Shown here: positions 15,907 to 24,757 of the stretch, piece after piece
Layout: every line of letters begins with the position of its first letter
Numbering within the stretch: the stretch's first letter is position 1
Assembly: GCA_964565715.1 (NCBI GenBank)
Contig: CAZMGG010000020.1
Location: 1 to 57,660 of the forward strand
DNA: 57,660 nucleotides
Direction: 5' to 3'
DNA from: CAZMGG01 sp964565715
Lineage (GTDB): Bacteria > Planctomycetota > UBA1135 > UBA2386
The notes under the pieces: generated by a model
The model's input: only the letters and a program-made list of their open reading frames with translations
What the model was told of the DNA's origin: nothing
Databases searched by the model: none
Position numbers and translations under genes: made by a program

Positions 15907-17867
15907 GCCGGGTCCGCGAGCTGCTCGGGCCCGGGGGTCCGATCGCGCGGCGCCTGCCCGACTACGAGGAACGGCAGGAGCAGGTGCAGTTCGCGATGGC
16001 CGTCGAGCGTGCCATCGCCGAACGGCGGCACCTGGTGGCCGAGGCCGGCACCGGCGTCGGCAAGTCGTTCGCCTACCTGCTGCCGGCGGTGCTGCACGCG
16101 AGCGAGCATCCCGAGGACGGGCCGGTGGTCGTCAGCACGCGCACCATCGCCCTGCAGGAGCAGCTGGAGCACAAGGACCTGCCGTTCCTGGCGGCGGTGC
16201 TGCCGATCGAGTTCTCGGCGGTGACCGCGGTGGGCCGCAACCACTACGTGTGCCTGCGGCGCATGCATCTCGCCGAACGGGAGCGCCACCTGTTCGACGA
16301 TCCGGAACGGCGGCGGCAGCTGCAGCAGATCGTCGAGTGGTCGGTCAGCACCAAGGAGGGCGTGCGCCAGGAGCTGCCGTTCACGCCGCTGCCCGAGGTG
16401 TGGGAGGAGGTGCAGGCCGAGCACGGCAACTGCCTGCAGCGGGCCTGCAAGCACTACGAGGTGTGCCACTACCAGCGCTCGCGGCGCCGGATGCAGACCG
16501 CGCAGGTGCTGGTGGTGAACCATGCGCTGTACCTGGCCGACGTGGCGCTGCGGATGGCCGGCGTGCGCTACCTGCCGCAGCACCGGGTGGTGCTGTTCGA
16601 CGAGGCGCACCACCTGGAACGGGTGGCCACCGACGCGCTGGGGCTGCGGCTCGGCGCGGGCACCGTCGGCTGGCACCTGCGCCGGCTGCACCCGGCGCGG
16701 GCGCGGCGCAGCCTGCTGCTGGACCACGTCGGCAGCCAGGGGCTGGTGCTGCTGCAGGAGGTCCGCGACCAGAGCGAGGCGTTCTTCGACTCCCTGCGCG
16801 ACCGGCTGGCCCAGGGCGCGGGCGAGGGCGTGGCGCTGGAAGGCGCGACGCTGCCGGATCCGCTGACCGGGCCGCTCACCGAGCTGTGCAACGCGGTGCT
16901 GGCGGCGGCGCAGCGGCAGGACGAACTGGACGTGCAGATGGAGTTGCAGGCCCGCGCCGAGGGGCTCGGGCTGCTGCTGGCCACCCTGCGCGCGCTCACC
17001 ACGCCGCAGCCGCCGCCCCAGGGCCCGCCGCTAGTGCGGTGGATCGAGCGGCACAAGGACAACGCGATGCTGTGCGGCGCGCCGCTGTCGGTGCGAGAGG
17101 CCCTGCGCGAGCACCTGTTCGAGGGCGGCGCCACGGCGGTGCTGACCTCGGCGACGCTGGGGCCGGCCGACGACGACGGCTTCCGCTGGCTGTGCGGCCA
17201 GATCGGCCTGCAGGGCAGCTACGCGACCATGCGGCTCGGCTCGCCGTTCGACTACCGGCGGCAGGCGGAGCTGGTGATCGAGGAGGCGATGCCGGATCCG
17301 GCGCAGCAGCCGGCGGCGTTCCAGGACGAGGTGACGACCCGCACCATCGACCACGTGCTGCGGAACGGCGGCCGGGCGCTGATCCTGTGCACGTCGTGGA
17401 GCATGGTCCGGCACCTGGCGCCGCGGCTGCGGCCGGCGCTGCAGGACCAGGGCATCGAACTGCTGGTGCAGGGGGACCTGCCGCTGGCCGGGTTGCTGCA
17501 TCGCAAGCTGGCGGCGCCGACCTCGGTGCTGCTCGGCACCGACAGCCTGTGGGAGGGCATCGACCTGCGCGGCGAGGCCTGCACCCTGGTGGTGGTGACG
17601 CGGCTGCCGTTCCAGAGTCCGGGGCACCCGCTGACCAAGGCGCGGATGCAGGCGATCGAGCGGGAGGGCGGGTCGGCCTTCCACGACCACTCGCTGCCCG
17701 AAGCGATCCAGCGCTTCCGGCAGGGCTTCGGCCGGCTGATCCGCAGCCAGCAGGATCGCGGCAAGGTGGTGGTGATGGATCCGCGGATCCGGACCAAGGC
17801 CTACGGGCGGCGGTTCGTGCAGTCGCTGCCGGCCGGGCTGGGAGAATCCGCGGATGAATCTTCCTAA
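15903..17867 (+). CDS. DinG-like superfamily 2 DNA helicase (XPD family)
   Basis: A 654-residue ATP-dependent helicase of the DinG/YoaA/XPD type. Visible motifs: Walker A EAGTGVGKSFAYLLPA near residue 52, VVSTRTIALQEQ (motif Ia), a Cys-containing insert (GNCLQRACKHYEVCHYQ) that fits the iron-sulphur cluster site, DEAH at VVLFDEAHHLERV, VLTSATL (motif III), and ALILCTSW ... LLGTDSLWEGIDLRGEACTLVVV ... RFRQGFGRLIRSQQDRG (motifs V-VI). Such helicases unwind forked or RNA-hybrid DNA in repair. No ATG, GTG or TTG stands at the expected place. CTG at 15903 has an ideal GGAGG (15891-15895) 7 nt upstream and overlaps the previous stop as CTGA. Confidence 0.88.
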   Translation: MSRVRELLGPGGPIARRLPDYEERQEQVQFAMAVERAIAERRHLVAEAGTGVGKSFAYLLPAVLHASEHPEDGPVVVSTRTIALQEQLEHKDLPFLAAVLPIEFSAVTAVGRNHYVCLRRMHLAERERHLFDDPERRRQLQQIVEWSVSTKEGVRQELPFTPLPEVWEEVQAEHGNCLQRACKHYEVCHYQRSRRRMQTAQVLVVNHALYLADVALRMAGVRYLPQHRVVLFDEAHHLERVATDALGLRLGAGTVGWHLRRLHPARARRSLLLDHVGSQGLVLLQEVRDQSEAFFDSLRDRLAQGAGEGVALEGATLPDPLTGPLTELCNAVLAAAQRQDELDVQMELQARAEGLGLLLATLRALTTPQPPPQGPPLVRWIERHKDNAMLCGAPLSVREALREHLFEGGATAVLTSATLGPADDDGFRWLCGQIGLQGSYATMRLGSPFDYRRQAELVIEEAMPDPAQQPAAFQDEVTTRTIDHVLRNGGRALILCTSWSMVRHLAPRLRPALQDQGIELLVQGDLPLAGLLHRKLAAPTSVLLGTDSLWEGIDLRGEACTLVVVTRLPFQSPGHPLTKARMQAIEREGGSAFHDHSLPEAIQRFRQGFGRLIRSQQDRGKVVVMDPRIRTKAYGRRFVQSLPAGLGESADESS

Positions 17868-17937
17868 TTAGTTATGCGCCAATGTTTTATGAGAATCCGT
17901 CCGGGCGGCGACAGGCGCGGGGGCAGGCTGGCCACCT

Positions 17938-17966
17938 GATATCCGTCTGATATCATTCCGATATCC
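17938..17966. promoter_or_regulatory. Three GATATC palindromes at exact 11-bp spacing (putative RHH operator)
   Basis: GATATC begins at 17938, 17949 and 17960, so the repeat period is exactly 11 bp, one turn of DNA. The 11-mers are TGATATCCGTC, TGATATCATTC and CGATATCCAAC. The array ends three bases before CGGAG, the likely ribosome-binding site of the SPFH gene, so a bound protein would block transcription or translation. The Arc-like RHH protein encoded two genes on is the obvious candidate; RHH dimers bind short palindromic half-sites in arrays. The upstream stretch 17862-17896 is AT-rich and probably holds the promoter. Confidence 0.7.
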
Positions 17967-17979
17967 AACGGAGACCCCG

Positions 17980-18894
17980 ATGACCACCGCCCGCTCCCGC
18001 GAAGTCGCCTACCCCAACCCACGCTCCGGCCTCGGCATGCTGCTGCTGGCCATCGTCCTGGTGCTGTCCTTCATCCCGCTGATCGCCCTCGGCGCCGGCC
18101 TCGCCGACAGCCATGGCACGCGCCCGCTCGGCGTCGTGGTGATCGTCCTGGCGATCGGCGCCGTGCTCGCCGGAATCCTGGTCCTGCGCGGCCTGGTCCT
18201 GGTCAACCCCAACCAGTCCAAGGTGGTCCTGCTGTTCGGCAAGTACCGCGGCACCATCCGCCAGGACGGCTTCTACTGGGTCAACCCGTTCACCGTGCGC
18301 AAGGCGGTGTCCCTGCGCGCCCACAACTTCAACAGCGAGAAGCTGAAGGTGAACGACCTGCGCGGCAACCCGATCGAGATCGGCGCCGTGGTGGTGTGGC
18401 GGGTGCGCGACACCGCCCAGGCGACCTTCGACGTCGAGGACTACGACAGCTACGTCGAGGTGCAGACCGAATCGGCGCTGCGCCACCTCGCCACCTGCCA
18501 CCCCTACGACACCTCGGGCGAGGATGCGGCGCAGACCTCGCTGCGCGGCAGCAGCGACGCGGTGAACGCCGAGCTGCAGGACGAGCTGACCCGGCGGCTC
18601 GACATGGCCGGCATCGACATCCTGGAGGCCCGCCTGAGCCACCTGGCCTACGCCCCGGAGATCGCCGGCGCCATGCTGCAGCGGCAGCAGGCCGAGGCGA
18701 TCATCGACGCCCGCCGGCGCATCGTCGACGGCGCCGTCGGCATGGTGCAGATGGCGCTGGAGCAGCTCGCCGCCAGCCGGGTGCTGGAGCTCGACGAGGA
18801 GCGCAAGGCGCAGATGGTCAGCAACCTGCTGGTGGTGCTGTGCAGCGAGCGCGGCACCCAGCCGGTGGTCAACGCCGGGACGCTCTACGGGTAG
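17980..18894 (+). CDS. SPFH/Band-7 domain membrane protein
   Basis: The 304-residue protein has two N-terminal transmembrane helices (about residues 17-42 and 46-68) and then an SPFH/prohibitin-homology domain: VNPNQSKVVLLFGKYRGTIRQ, GFYWVNPF, LKVNDLRGNPIEIGAVVVWRV, DYDSYVEVQTESALRHLA, LDMAGIDILEARLSHLAYAPEI, and a helical end AEAIIDARRRIVDGAVGMVQMALEQL. Stomatin-like proteins form ring assemblies that organise membrane microdomains and often control proteases or channels. It is the first gene of a three-gene unit with an RHH regulator and an SGNH-like protein, behind the GATATC array. Confidence 0.9.
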   Translation: MTTARSREVAYPNPRSGLGMLLLAIVLVLSFIPLIALGAGLADSHGTRPLGVVVIVLAIGAVLAGILVLRGLVLVNPNQSKVVLLFGKYRGTIRQDGFYWVNPFTVRKAVSLRAHNFNSEKLKVNDLRGNPIEIGAVVVWRVRDTAQATFDVEDYDSYVEVQTESALRHLATCHPYDTSGEDAAQTSLRGSSDAVNAELQDELTRRLDMAGIDILEARLSHLAYAPEIAGAMLQRQQAEAIIDARRRIVDGAVGMVQMALEQLAASRVLELDEERKAQMVSNLLVVLCSERGTQPVVNAGTLYG

Positions 18895-18907
18895 TCGAGG
18901 GCGCCCC

Positions 18908-19117
18908 TTGGCCGACGACCGCAAGGGCTTCCTGCTGCGCCTGCCGCCGCAGCTCCACGAGGAGCTGCGGCGCTGGGCGGAGCAGGAGATGCGCAGCCTG
19001 AACGGCCACATCGAGTTCCTGCTGCGGCAGGCGCTGCAGGCCCGGCTCGGCCGGCCACCGGACGCCGACGGCGACACCGACGACGGCGACGGCCGCCGCG
19101 GGAGGGGCCGGCGATGA
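18908..19117 (+). CDS. Arc-like ribbon-helix-helix DNA-binding protein
   Basis: This 69-residue protein matches the Arc/MetJ fold: the strand GFLLRLPPQLHEEL, helix 1 RRWAEQEMRS, then LNGHIEFLLRQALQARL as helix 2. Two copies form a dimer whose paired strands enter the DNA major groove. The C-terminal 20 residues are acidic then basic and look disordered. The start is TTG at 18908 with GAGGG upstream; the weak start may limit its level. It lies 13 bp after the SPFH stop and overlaps the next gene by ATGA. It probably binds the GATATC array and represses its own operon; this is inference. Confidence 0.85.
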   Translation: MADDRKGFLLRLPPQLHEELRRWAEQEMRSLNGHIEFLLRQALQARLGRPPDADGDTDDGDGRRGRGRR

Positions 19118-20331
19118 GCACCGGCCGGAGGGTCACCGCCCTGGTCCTGCTCGGTGCCACCGGCACCGCGCTCGGCGCGCTCGGCCTGCAGCACCTGCCA
19201 GACCGCTTCGCGGTGGATCCCACCGGCGCCGGCAAGCGGGCCCTGCTGCTGCTGGTGGTGCTGCTGCTCGGCCTGCTGGCGGCCGCCACAGCCGCTTTCG
19301 GCAGGCAGGCGGTGCTCGCCACGCTGCTGCGGCCGTTCTTGCGCTGCCCGCGGCTCGCCGCCGCCGGCGTCGCCACGCTGCTCTCCCTGCTGCTGGCGGA
19401 AGGGCTGCTGCGGCTGTTGCCGAACCGCGCCGCCGTGCAGGAGACCCGCACCGGCGAGCAGGTGCAGCCCGACAAGGCGCTCGGCTACCGCCCGCGGCCC
19501 GGCGGCGCGGCCCGCGTCGTGCTGCGGGACCGCGCCGGCCACGTGGTGACCGACGCGACCTACCACATCGGCCTGGACGGCCGGCGGGTGACGCCCTTGC
19601 CGCGCGCCGAAGGTCACCGGCGCACGGCGCTGCTGTTCGGCTGTTCGTTCGCGTTCGGCTTCGGCCTGTCGGACGGCGAGACCATCGCCGCCGCCTGGGC
19701 GCGCGCTGCGCCCGCCGAGCGGGTGCACAACCTCGGCTGCGAGGGCTGGGGTCCCCACCACGCGCTGGTGCTGGCGCGGCAGCCCGGCGCCCTGCCGGCG
19801 GCGCTGGGCGAGCCCTCGGTGGCGGTGTTCCTCTGGATCGACCACCACCTCGACCGCATCGCCGGGCGCTTCCGCGTGATGAGCACGTTCGGCATCGACG
19901 CGCCGTGCTTCGAACTCGCGCCCGGCGGCGATCCGGTGCTGCGCGGGCCGTTCCGCACGGCGCGGCCGTGGCGCACGCTCGCCTTCGACGTGCTGCAGAA
20001 GAGCCGGCTGCTCGGCCTCGCCGGCTTCGACTGGCCGCCGTTGCAGCCGGGCGACCACGACCTCGCCGCGGCCCTGCTGGCCGCGCTCGACGCCGAGGTG
20101 CGGACCAGGGGCGCGCACGGGCTGCTGGTGGCGGTCTATCCCGGCGAGGATCCGCGCGGCGAACTGGCCGCCCGGCTGCAGGCCCGCGGGGTGGCCTGCG
20201 TCAGCCTGGATGGGCTGTTCGATCCGCACCGGGACGGGGTGGCGCTGGATCCGCAGGGCCACCCAGCCGCGGCCACCGCGGCCCAGGTGGGCGCGGCGCT
20301 GGCGGCCGAGGTGGCGCGGCGTTGGCCGTAG
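19114..20331 (+). CDS. Membrane-anchored SGNH-hydrolase-like protein
   Basis: The 405-residue protein has hydrophobic segments at about residues 7-25, 42-65 and 85-105, and then a soluble domain. This contains LLFGCSFAFGFGLSDGETIAAAW (residues about 172-194), where G-C-S-F is the expected nucleophile block of SGNH/GDSL-like proteins, HNLGCEGWGPHHAL (block II/III-like), VAVFLWIDHHLDR, and a late DPQGHPAAATAAQVG with an Asp-x-x-x-His. Similar proteins act as esterases or O-acyl transfer partners on surface polymers. ATGA overlap with the RHH gene and a strong GGAGGGG site show tight coupling. The natural substrate cannot be told. Confidence 0.75.
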   Translation: MSTGRRVTALVLLGATGTALGALGLQHLPDRFAVDPTGAGKRALLLLVVLLLGLLAAATAAFGRQAVLATLLRPFLRCPRLAAAGVATLLSLLLAEGLLRLLPNRAAVQETRTGEQVQPDKALGYRPRPGGAARVVLRDRAGHVVTDATYHIGLDGRRVTPLPRAEGHRRTALLFGCSFAFGFGLSDGETIAAAWARAAPAERVHNLGCEGWGPHHALVLARQPGALPAALGEPSVAVFLWIDHHLDRIAGRFRVMSTFGIDAPCFELAPGGDPVLRGPFRTARPWRTLAFDVLQKSRLLGLAGFDWPPLQPGDHDLAAALLAALDAEVRTRGAHGLLVAVYPGEDPRGELAARLQARGVACVSLDGLFDPHRDGVALDPQGHPAAATAAQVGAALAAEVARRWP

Positions 20332-20337
20332 TCCGGC

Positions 20338-22323
20338 CTACGCCCCGTACTTCTTGATCGCCGCGTCGAGCTTGGGCAGCAGCAGGTAGAGCCCCAGCGC
20401 CACCAGGAACACCGCGCCGGTGATCACCAGGAAGAACCCGGTGGGCGCCATCTGCCCCTGCAGGCCGCCGAGGAAGCCCGAGAACTTGTTGCCCACCGCG
20501 GTGGCGAAGAACCAGCCGCCCATGGTCAGCCCGACGAAGCGCTTCGGGCTCAGCTTGGTGACCAGCGACAGCGCCATCGGCGACAGGAACAGCTCGCCCA
20601 CCGTGACGATGGCGTAGAAGCCCATCAGCCAGAGCCCGGAGACCTTGATCGCGCCGTTGTCGGACGCGAGCCCGGCGCCGGCCATGAACAGGGTCGACAG
20701 GCCGGTGATCACCATGCCGGCGACGATCTTGCGGGCGGTGCTGAAGTCGCGGCCGCGGGCCAGCAGCCAGCCGAAGAACATCATCACCAGCGGGGTCATG
20801 GTGACGACGAAGAACGCGTTCCACGACTGGTACAGCTCGGCGTTGGCCGTGCGCAGGAACTGGCCCGGCGGCAGTTCCGGCGGGTTGCCCTGGTAGAGCT
20901 GGTCGAACTTCTCCTGCGTCACCAGGTAGGTCGGGAACTGCTGCTCGCCGGCCGTCCGCACGAAGGCCACCCGGTCGAGGATCGGCGCCGCGTCGGCCAC
21001 CTCCACCGACACCGTCGGCAGGCCGTGGGAGTCGGTGCCCTCCTTGACCTCGACGTCGGCGAACACGTCGGCGGAGTACTTCTTCCAGCCCTTCTGCTGC
21101 TCGGTCAGTTCCCCGCTCCGCGGCAGGCTCTCGACCCGCACGTCGGCGGGCAGCTTCTGCCGCAGCGCCGCCAGCGCCTCCTCGTCCATGCGCTTCTGGC
21201 CGAACATGGTCGCCTGGGTCTTGTCGGCGATCGGCAGCAGGGTGAGCTTGTTGGGCCGGGGATCGTCGGCGGCGGCGTTGCCGTAGTAGCCCGGATAGGC
21301 CTCGCCGGCGAACCACTTCAGGCCGCCCGCCACCAGCACCACCGGGTCCGCCGAGCCGAGCTTGCGGTCGGTGTCGTCCTTGGCCCAGGTGGTCATGGCG
21401 CTGCCGTTCAGGTGCAGCACCATGAAGAAGGTGCCGCCGGCGACGTAGATCGGCAGCAGCGCCAGCAGGCCCGGCTTCTCCTGCTCCTCGGCGCGGCTCG
21501 ACAGCCGGACGAAGAAGAAGATGATCGGGATCGCGCCGACCAGGAAGCCGATGTCCGACGGCTTCACCAGCTTGGTGATGTCGGCCGGCAGCCAGTACTC
21601 GGCGACGAAGTAGCCGGCGATGCCCACCAGCAGGGCCGGGCCGATGATCTTGCCGAGGATCTCGCCGAACGGCGTGTCGCCGGGGCGCGCGCCGGGCTGG
21701 CGGTCGGCCCGCTCCAGGACCTTCCAGCTCCACAGCAGGATGCCGATGCCGATCAGCATGCCGCAACCGGCGGCGACGAAGATGGCCAGCCAGCCGATCT
21801 CGTTGCGCATGATCGCCGCCAGGAAGTTGGCCACGAACGCGCCGATGTTGATCCCCATGTAGAAGATGTTGAACCCGGCGTCGCGCTTGGGGTCGCCCGC
21901 CTGGTACAGGTTGCCGACCATCGCCGAGATGTTGGGCTTGAAGAAGCCGTTGCCGATGCACAGGCAGGTCAGCCCCGACACGAAGCTCCAGTCCTTGCCC
22001 AGCGCCAGCTGGAAGAAGCCGGCGGTGAAGAACAGGCCGCCGATCAGCACCGCCTTGCGGTAGCCGAGGAAGCGGTCGGCCAGCAGCCCGCCGAGGTACG
22101 GCGTGAAGTAGACGAAGGCGAGGTAGAGCCCGTAGATCTCGTTGCCGATGTCCCGGCGCATGCCGAGGCCGCCGGACTCCTTGTCCAGGCAGTAGAGCAG
22201 CAGGATGCCCACCATCGTGTAGAAGGCGAGGCGCTCCCACATCTCGATGAAGAACAGCCGGTAGAGGCCCTTGGGGTGGCCCGAGAACATGCCGCTGGTG
22301 CTGCTGGTGCTGGAACTGATCAT
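20338..22323 (-). CDS. POT-family proton-dependent oligopeptide transporter with large insert
   Basis: The protein imports di- and tripeptides driven by protons. The family motif E-x-x-E-R is in FFIEMWERLAFYTMVG (residues about 25-40), followed by YLGGLLADRFLGYRKAVLIGG, GNGFFKPNISAMVGNLY and FYMGINIGAFVAN, all classic PTR2 signatures. At 661 residues it is about 160 longer than usual. The excess is a soluble segment at about residues 350-490 (KLTLLPIADKTQATMFGQKR to QFPTYLVTQEKFDQL), probably extracytoplasmic between two helices. It stands upstream-to-downstream with a second POT gene and an S9 peptidase, all on the minus strand. Confidence 0.92.
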   Translation of the reverse strand: MISSSTSSTSGMFSGHPKGLYRLFFIEMWERLAFYTMVGILLLYCLDKESGGLGMRRDIGNEIYGLYLAFVYFTPYLGGLLADRFLGYRKAVLIGGLFFTAGFFQLALGKDWSFVSGLTCLCIGNGFFKPNISAMVGNLYQAGDPKRDAGFNIFYMGINIGAFVANFLAAIMRNEIGWLAIFVAAGCGMLIGIGILLWSWKVLERADRQPGARPGDTPFGEILGKIIGPALLVGIAGYFVAEYWLPADITKLVKPSDIGFLVGAIPIIFFFVRLSSRAEEQEKPGLLALLPIYVAGGTFFMVLHLNGSAMTTWAKDDTDRKLGSADPVVLVAGGLKWFAGEAYPGYYGNAAADDPRPNKLTLLPIADKTQATMFGQKRMDEEALAALRQKLPADVRVESLPRSGELTEQQKGWKKYSADVFADVEVKEGTDSHGLPTVSVEVADAAPILDRVAFVRTAGEQQFPTYLVTQEKFDQLYQGNPPELPPGQFLRTANAELYQSWNAFFVVTMTPLVMMFFGWLLARGRDFSTARKIVAGMVITGLSTLFMAGAGLASDNGAIKVSGLWLMGFYAIVTVGELFLSPMALSLVTKLSPKRFVGLTMGGWFFATAVGNKFSGFLGGLQGQMAPTGFFLVITGAVFLVALGLYLLLPKLDAAIKKYGA

Positions 22324-22392
22324 GAAGGGGTCTCCGGTGACGAACGCGGCCGTCGCGAGGACGGCCGCGGGGTTGGATTCGGGTTCAGCCGG

Positions 22393-23961
22393 TCACTTGA
22401 TGCCGTGCATCCACTTGTTGAGCGGTTTCGACAGCACCAGCAGGATGGCGCCGGCGATCACCGCGTACCACAAGAGGAACTGGTAGGCATCGTGGTAGCT
22501 CGACATCGGCACGGCGCCGGCCGTCTCGGCGGCGGTCTCGTCCACCGCGCCGGCGATCGCCGAGAACCAGCCGGCGATGAAGTTGGCGCAGGAGATCGAC
22601 AGGAACCAGGCGCCCATGATCAGGCCGGTGAGGTGGGCCGGCGCCAGCTTGGTGACCATCGACAGGCCGACCGGCGAGATGCACAGCTCGCCGGTGGTGT
22701 GCAGCAGGTAGAGGCCGACCAGGGCCAGGAACGGCACCTTGCCCTCCATGCCGGTCATGGTCATGAACAGGTTGAGCAGGCCGAAGCCGAGCCCCACCTG
22801 CACGAGACCGAGGCCGAACTTGGTCGGGATCGACGGGTTCTTGCGGCGCGAGTCGAGCCAGACCCACAGCCAGGCGAACACCGAGCCGAGCAGCACGATG
22901 AAGGTGCTGTTCACCGACTGGAACCACTCGAAGTTGAACTCGCCCACCACCGGGATGGTGGGCAGGTGCACGTAGTCACGGGCGAAGAAGTTGAGCGAGT
23001 TGCCGGCCTGCTCGAACGCCGACCAGAACACCGTGTTGGCCAGCAGCAGGACCAGCAGCGCCAGCAGGCGCTGGCCGACGTCCTTCTCGCCGCGGTTCAG
23101 GTAGCTCATAGCCGTCACCGCGATGTAGCCGGCGATCAGCACCGCCAGACCACCGAGGATCCAGCCCGCCACCTGCTTGTTGGCCATCAGCGAGTAGACG
23201 ATCGGCGTCAGCAGGATGCAGCCGCCGATGGTGAGCCCCAGCGGGCCCGCGCCCTCGCGGCCGGGCGGCGCCAGGCCCTTGTCGCCCAGCCGGTGGCGGC
23301 CGAACCAGAAGGTCACGAGGCCGAGCAGCATGCCGATGCCCGCCAGCAGGAAGCCCCAGCGGTAGTCCGGCAGCACCGCGAAGCCCTGGGCGGTCCACTC
23401 CGGCTCCACCTTGACGCCCGGCGGCACCCGATCCAGCGGTACCTCCTTCGGGAACCAGCGCGCCGCCGAGGCGCACAGCAGCGGCGCGATCAGCGCGCCG
23501 ACGTTGATGCCCATGTAGAAGATCGTGAAGCCGGCGTCGCGGCGCGGATCCCCTTGCCGGTAGAGCTTGCCGACCAGGCTGGAGATGTTCGGTTTGAACA
23601 GGCCGTTGCCGACGATCAGCAGCGACAGCCCGAGCAGGAACATGCTCTGGTCCTGCACGACCAGCACGAACTCGCCGATCGCCATGATCAGGCCGCCGAG
23701 CAGGATCGAGCGCTGGAAGCCCAGCACGCGGTCGGCGATGTAGCCGCCGAACGTGCCGGTGGCGTAGATCAGCGCGGTGTAGGCGCCGTAGACCTTCGAC
23801 GCCTCGCTCTGCTGCACGAAGAACAGGTCGGCGACGTAGACCGCCAGCAGCGCGCGCATCCCGTAGTAGCAGAAGCGCTCCCACAGCTCGGCGAAGAACA
23901 GCATCCAGAGGCCGGGAGGATGGCCCTGCGGGGCCGGATCGGTGGGCGCGACAGCGGTCAT
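22393..23961 (-). CDS. POT-family proton-dependent oligopeptide transporter
   Basis: A 522-residue paralogue of the transporter at 20338. Motifs: FFAELWERFCYYGMRALL (E-x-x-E-R-F-x-Y-Y, proton coupling), TFGGYIADRVLGFQRSILLGG, NGLFKPNISSLVGKLY, FYMGINVGALIAPLL, and the late GELCISPVGLSMVTKLAP. Length and helix count are normal for the family. It lies about 70 bp upstream of the longer POT gene in the same direction and about 160 bp downstream of the 210-aa unknown gene, so these may form one operon with the peptidase. Confidence 0.93.
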   Translation of the reverse strand: MTAVAPTDPAPQGHPPGLWMLFFAELWERFCYYGMRALLAVYVADLFFVQQSEASKVYGAYTALIYATGTFGGYIADRVLGFQRSILLGGLIMAIGEFVLVVQDQSMFLLGLSLLIVGNGLFKPNISSLVGKLYRQGDPRRDAGFTIFYMGINVGALIAPLLCASAARWFPKEVPLDRVPPGVKVEPEWTAQGFAVLPDYRWGFLLAGIGMLLGLVTFWFGRHRLGDKGLAPPGREGAGPLGLTIGGCILLTPIVYSLMANKQVAGWILGGLAVLIAGYIAVTAMSYLNRGEKDVGQRLLALLVLLLANTVFWSAFEQAGNSLNFFARDYVHLPTIPVVGEFNFEWFQSVNSTFIVLLGSVFAWLWVWLDSRRKNPSIPTKFGLGLVQVGLGFGLLNLFMTMTGMEGKVPFLALVGLYLLHTTGELCISPVGLSMVTKLAPAHLTGLIMGAWFLSISCANFIAGWFSAIAGAVDETAAETAGAVPMSSYHDAYQFLLWYAVIAGAILLVLSKPLNKWMHGIK

Positions 23962-24124
23962 GGGACTCCAGGGGCGATCGGGAAGGGCGGTAGGCTAGCC
24001 CGCGGGCGAAGAGTCGCCGACGGTTTCTCGCGGCAAACCTCTGCCAGCACAGGCGATCTGTCCTCGGACCGGTACACGTCCGGGGCCGGGCGCGCCGCCG
24101 GCGCAAGCCGCGTGCCTCCGCACC

Positions 24125-24757
24125 TCAGCCCTGCCGCAGCGCCAGCGGCAACCCGCGGGCGCACCCGTCCTCGGCGGCGGCCAGCAATGCGCCGAGCCCG
24201 CGCCGGGCCGCCGGCAACAGGTCCCCCCCGGCCTCGGCGGGCAGGTCCGGCCAGACCGCCAGCGCCGTCGCATCCAGCACGAAGGTCCGCTCGTTCAGCC
24301 GGCGGAGCTGATCGCGCAGGACCGGCAGCGAGCCGATCTCGCCCTCCTGGCCGTCCGGCAGCGGTGCGCGGGCGGTGAACAGGAACTCCAGCGGCAGCCA
24401 CAGGTCCGCGGCCAGCAGCTGGCCGAAGTGGCTGCGGGCGAACTTCTGGTCGGCCGCCTCGCGGAACGCCCGATCCAACTCGGGGATCGCCGGCACCGCC
24501 TCGGGCAGCTCCAGCTCCGGCCGCTGGGCGTAGACCGCCAGCAGGCGCACCGCCACCAGGCCCGCGGGCCCGAGATCGCAGCACCGCACCACCTGCGCCG
24601 GATCCTCGTCCCAGGACAAGGCCCCCGGCAGACGCGGGCCCAGGGCCACAGCCAGGTCCTGCCGCCAGCGCAGCACGCCGGCCTGCAGATCTGCAGCATC
24701 ACCGTGGCCCGCGTCGGCGTGGAACCGGCACAGCGGGCCCGCCACCGCGATCGCCAC
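24125..24757 (-). CDS. Unknown protein (210 aa), coupled to the S9 peptidase
   Basis: GTG at 24757 overlaps the peptidase stop by one base (TAGTG), giving a 210-residue protein that begins VAIAVAGPLCRFHADAG. It is Leu/Ala-rich with a helical look: AVRLLAVYAQRPELELPEAV, LDRAFREAADQKFARSHFGQLLAADLWLPLEFLF, RLNERTFVLDATALAVWPDL. No signal peptide or membrane helix is seen, so it should be cytoplasmic. I recognise no family or motif. Coupling to the peptidase suggests a part in peptide breakdown or its control, but nothing in the sequence shows which. Confidence 0.6.
   Translation of the reverse strand: MAIAVAGPLCRFHADAGHGDAADLQAGVLRWRQDLAVALGPRLPGALSWDEDPAQVVRCCDLGPAGLVAVRLLAVYAQRPELELPEAVPAIPELDRAFREAADQKFARSHFGQLLAADLWLPLEFLFTARAPLPDGQEGEIGSLPVLRDQLRRLNERTFVLDATALAVWPDLPAEAGGDLLPAARRGLGALLAAAEDGCARGLPLALRQG

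Noticed and set aside
17868..17979. Terminator after the helicase gene
   Set aside because: No hairpin plus T-run is visible; the AT-rich stretch fits better as a promoter.
17953..20262. Long minus-strand frame opposite the SPFH, RHH and SGNH genes
   Set aside because: Shadow ORF with biased composition; the plus-strand genes show clear domains and coupled starts.
21025..24378. Long plus-strand open frame opposite the two POT transporters
   Set aside because: Shadow of the transporter genes; low-complexity His/Arg/Gln-rich translation without family features.
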